Source: JAWXCF01 sp034440515
GTDB taxonomy: Bacteria; Bacteroidota; Bacteroidia; CAILMK01
Assembly: GCA_034440515.1 (NCBI GenBank)
Contig: JAWXCF010000093.1
Location: 1-8,606, forward strand
Length of the DNA: 8,606 nt
Reading direction: 5' to 3'
A program made the position numbers and the translations under genes. How positions within the stretch are numbered: position 1 is the first letter of the stretch; each line of letters begins with the position of its first letter. Positions 6,013 to 8,606 of this stretch are shown piece by piece. The notes under the pieces were generated by a model, which saw nothing but the letters and a program-made list of their open reading frames with translations, made no database searches and was not told the DNA's origin.

Positions 6013-6336
6013 ATGGCATTAGAAATTACGGACGCAAACTTTGAAGAATATTTAGCCAGTGGCAAACCAATGGTAGTTGACTTTTGGGCAGCTTGGTGCG
6101 GACCTTGTTTGCAATTAGCACCAACCATTGAGGAATTGGCTCACGATTATGAAGATAAAGCAGTAGTAGGTAAACTTGATGTTGACAATAACCCTACTAC
6201 AGCTGGTAAATACGGTATACGTAGCATTCCTACCATTTTGTTCTTTAACAATGGTGAGCTGGTAGATAGAGAAGTTGGATTGGTACCAAAACGTCGCTTA
6301 GCTGAGAAATTGGACAAACAACTTGTTGGCGCCTGA
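6013..6336 (+). CDS. trxA: Thioredoxin
   Basis: A cytoplasmic disulfide reductase of 107 residues, the usual length for TrxA. The active site WCGPC spans 28-32 with redox cysteines C29 and C32. The buried acid D23, the cis-proline P73 in SIPT, and the GELVDREVG strand and turn near the C-terminus all match the family. There is no signal peptide, so it acts in the cytoplasm, reducing protein disulfides with electrons from thioredoxin reductase. One deviation is leucine at position 33 directly after the active-site cysteine, where lysine or arginine is common. Its last 14 bases overlap the DUF58 gene, so the two are probably an operon. The start ATG is clear and is preceded by AT-rich DNA without a Shine-Dalgarno sequence. 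Confidence 0.96.
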   Translation: MALEITDANFEEYLASGKPMVVDFWAAWCGPCLQLAPTIEELAHDYEDKAVVGKLDVDNNPTTAGKYGIRSIPTILFFNNGELVDREVGLVPKRRLAEKLDKQLVGA

Positions 6337-7246
6337 TGTAACTAAACTTGACCCAGAGCAGCTCCGACAATATGGTGGACTGGAGCTGCTGGCCCGTCAG
6401 GTAGTGGAGGGATTTATAGTGGGACTACATAAGTCTCCATTTCACGGCTTTTCTGTAGAATTTGCAGAGCACCGCTTGTATAATCAGGGCGAGGCAACCA
6501 GACATATTGACTGGAAATTGTATGGCAGAACTGATAGGCTGTACATAAAGCGATATGAGGAGGAAACAAACCTTAGATGTCAATTAGTTATAGACACTAG
6601 CGGCAGTATGTATTACCCACTTAAGCAGTTTAACAAGTTGCAATTCAGTGTTTATGCAACTGCAGCCATAGCCTATATGCTGAAGGGTCAACGCGATGCA
6701 GCAGGTTTAGCTACCTATAGCGATAGAATTAATCAGTTTTTGCCCGCTCGCAGCAGCGGGGTGCATCAGAAGCAAATGAATGCTACTCTAGAACAGCTTT
6801 TGGTTTCAACACCTACAGGTACACCTACATCTACTGCTAGTGCTCTCCACGAGATTGCTGAGCGAATGCACAAGCGATCAATGATTGTCATTTTTAGCGA
6901 TATGTTTCAAGCAGGTAATGAAACCGAGGAATTGTTTGAAGCTCTGCAACATTTAAAGTTTAATAAGCACGAGGTTATGTTGTTTCATACAGTTGATGAG
7001 ATAGAGGAACTTAATTTTAGCTTTGATAATCGCCCCCATAAATTTGTTGATTTAGAAACTGGTACGAGTATTAAGCTCAATCCCAATGAGATAAAAGACT
7101 CCTACATAGATCAAACCTTACTGTGGCGAGATGCCATTAAAAACAGGTGTATTCAGTACAAGATTGATTTTATAGAGGCCGACATTAGAAAAGGCTTTAA
7201 TCAAGTATTACTTCCTTATTTGATCAAACGTAAGAAGATGAGGTAG
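6323..7246 (+). CDS. DUF58 domain protein (vWA-like)
   Basis: A soluble 307-residue protein without membrane helices. The DUF58 signature occupies about 35-85, including HGFSVEFAEHRLYNQG (41-56), HIDWKLYGRTDRLY (61-74) and the run KRYEEETNL. A von Willebrand A-like metal site follows: DTSGSM at 91-96, a threonine-rich loop at 163-173 and FSD at 191-193. Such proteins usually act with a MoxR AAA+ ATPase, in Bacteroidota often near the Bat aerotolerance genes; neither is in this window. The start must be TTG at 6323 (or the next codon, TTG at 6326), because an in-frame TAG lies at 6299-6301 and no ATG occurs before the core domain. It therefore begins inside the thioredoxin gene, with a 14-bp overlap, and is probably translated by coupling. 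The molecular function of DUF58 proteins is not established. Confidence 0.92.
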   Translation: MLAPDVTKLDPEQLRQYGGLELLARQVVEGFIVGLHKSPFHGFSVEFAEHRLYNQGEATRHIDWKLYGRTDRLYIKRYEEETNLRCQLVIDTSGSMYYPLKQFNKLQFSVYATAAIAYMLKGQRDAAGLATYSDRINQFLPARSSGVHQKQMNATLEQLLVSTPTGTPTSTASALHEIAERMHKRSMIVIFSDMFQAGNETEELFEALQHLKFNKHEVMLFHTVDEIEELNFSFDNRPHKFVDLETGTSIKLNPNEIKDSYIDQTLLWRDAIKNRCIQYKIDFIEADIRKGFNQVLLPYLIKRKKMR

Positions 7247-7271
7247 GGAATTTTACCCCTTATCAAAATTT

Positions 7272-8567
7272 TTACCATTTCTCAACTATTTCTATTATGA
7301 AATTTACTGTGTTTGTCCAAGCGATCAGGGTAGGTCTATTTGCTGTATCGTTAGGGTGATGGTAGTAGGGGTAGTTTCCACCTAGGTACATAAATAGCGC
7401 AGGCACACCAGCTAACCCAAACCAATAGTGATCGCTATTTGCAGCACTTCCACGTTTATACATCTTAACAAAGTATTGTTTTTGATTGTTTATCTGCTCA
7501 ATTTTCTGGTATGCATTTGGGAAGACATTTGCATTTACCACGGTTGCTCCATCTTGACCGTTGGTTACTAGGTCTAGGTTTAACAGCAGCTTTATGCTAT
7601 TAAGTGGGTGTGTTGGATTATCTACGTAGTATTTAGAGCCAAGCAGTCCAGCCTCCTCACCAGCAAACCATATCAGGCATACTGAGTATTTAGGTGGGTG
7701 CTGCTTAAAGTAATTTGCTAATTGCAACAACATAGCAATACCTCCTGCATTGTCATTGGCACCTGCATACAGTGCTTCTTTACCAAACATACCTAAGTGG
7801 TCATAATGCGCAGTTAGATATATAAATGAGTCTGGTACACTAGTTCCAGTTATGTTTAAGATGATGTTATTGGGTGAAATCTTTATTTTTTGCGCGTTTA
7901 CTTGTAAATGGACGTATTTATACAGACTTAGTGCAGCACTATCTCGCATTTCCACAATTGGTATATTTAGTTGGGTATTGCTAACACTCCATAATAGAGG
8001 TTTTGATTGTGGCAGTATAATGGCGCCAATTCCAGAGTTTACCAGATTGGCATAGCTAGCACTACCAGCTATTTTGTTATAAGCATTGCTGTTTAGTACT
8101 AATGCGTTGATTTTATTTAGTGCAGCCCAAGGTTTGCCCTTTATAATGTTGTCCACCTGTATACTATCTGGAAATATTAGTTTGTACTTCTTATTCCCTT
8201 TACTATTGCCAGACTCAGGTATAGCAACCCAGTCTATACCAGTTTTTAGATAGATTCCGTTTCTAAGTAATAGTCGTTGCTTACCTGGAAACGTATTTAC
8301 TATTTGTGGAAAGTTTTGAAAACTATAACCATTGTTTGATTGGTACGAGTAGCCATAGCTAATTAAGTGCTTAATTATTCTGTCTTGTGCTAAAAATATA
8401 CCCGCAGTATTATTGTTTAATATTGGTGCAGTTACATAACCCCTACCCGCCACACTGTCAGCACTAAACTCGTAAATTAGCTTTCTGGCATTTGAAGTAT
8501 CTTGGGCGTTTAGACTTGATGTGCTAAAGGCAAAAAGGGCAAAAATGTGGATAAATATTCTTTTCAA
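7272..8567 (-). CDS. Secreted M28-family zinc aminopeptidase
   Basis: A 431-residue peptidase with an N-terminal signal peptide: basic start, hydrophobic core at 4-14 and a likely cleavage near LNA/Q at 19-22. No lipobox cysteine is present, so it should be periplasmic or secreted. The catalytic domain begins near 233 and has the full set of co-catalytic zinc residues: H254 in AHYDH, bridging D272 in GANDNAGG, catalytic E304 and ligand E305 in GEEAGLLGS, D332 in NLDL, and H403 in YHHPND. Residues 140-210 look like a PA-type insertion, common in this family. It should release N-terminal amino acids from peptides; specificity is unknown. TTG at 8567 is the start: an in-frame TAA sits two codons upstream (8573-8571) and the signal peptide starts immediately. 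It converges on DUF58 with a 25-bp gap. Confidence 0.93.
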   Translation of the reverse strand: MKRIFIHIFALFAFSTSSLNAQDTSNARKLIYEFSADSVAGRGYVTAPILNNNTAGIFLAQDRIIKHLISYGYSYQSNNGYSFQNFPQIVNTFPGKQRLLLRNGIYLKTGIDWVAIPESGNSKGNKKYKLIFPDSIQVDNIIKGKPWAALNKINALVLNSNAYNKIAGSASYANLVNSGIGAIILPQSKPLLWSVSNTQLNIPIVEMRDSAALSLYKYVHLQVNAQKIKISPNNIILNITGTSVPDSFIYLTAHYDHLGMFGKEALYAGANDNAGGIAMLLQLANYFKQHPPKYSVCLIWFAGEEAGLLGSKYYVDNPTHPLNSIKLLLNLDLVTNGQDGATVVNANVFPNAYQKIEQINNQKQYFVKMYKRGSAANSDHYWFGLAGVPALFMYLGGNYPYYHHPNDTANRPTLIAWTNTVNFIIEIVEKW

Positions 8568-8606
8568 TTGTTAAGGGATTATATTTTGGGTATAATATCT
8601 GAAATA

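Noticed and set aside
7225..7232. CAAACGTA, a minus-strand match to the -7 consensus TAnnTTTG
   Set aside because: It lies within the 3' end of DUF58 and points into it antisense, with no gene to serve; an 8-mer with two free positions is expected by chance.
7241..7271. Possible terminator between DUF58 and the M28 peptidase
   Set aside because: Only 4-bp pairings (AGGG/CCCT or GGTA/TACC) could be found, which is too weak to call.

Overview
The window looks like chromosomal DNA of a Bacteroidota bacterium, possibly Chitinophagales or Sphingobacteriales. This rests on AT-rich DNA, start codons without clear Shine-Dalgarno sequences, two certain TTG starts, a TAnnTTTG-type -7 box, and the protein families present. 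It is an inference, because no rRNA or other phylogenetic marker is present. No tRNA, rRNA, CRISPR array, insertion sequence or integrase was seen.

Left edge (1-1469, minus strand): the promoter-proximal end of a modification or defence operon. A C5-cytosine DNA methyltransferase is followed, with an ATGA overlap, by the first 74 codons of a GHKL-fold ATPase of the MutL/MORC-like kind. The rest of that ATPase and any nuclease genes lie beyond position 1. About 360 bp of non-coding DNA (1470-1828) separates this operon from a divergent one and carries a palindrome and a longer inverted repeat that look like an operator.

Export module (1829-4636, plus strand): a HlyD/MacA-type periplasmic adaptor and a MacB-type ABC permease. 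No ATPase or outer-membrane channel gene is present, so these must be supplied from elsewhere. A perfect hairpin spans the convergent junction with the next gene pair and contains both stop codons.

Kinase module (4648-5797, minus strand): a compact HipA-like kinase and a DUF3037 protein, overlapping by 23 bp. The pair has no HipB-type repressor in the window, and I know of no established function for it. With the methyltransferase/GHKL operon, it is the best candidate here for an undescribed system.

Housekeeping and envelope side (6013-8567): thioredoxin overlaps a DUF58 (vWA-like) protein on the plus strand. A secreted M28-family zinc aminopeptidase converges on them from the minus strand.
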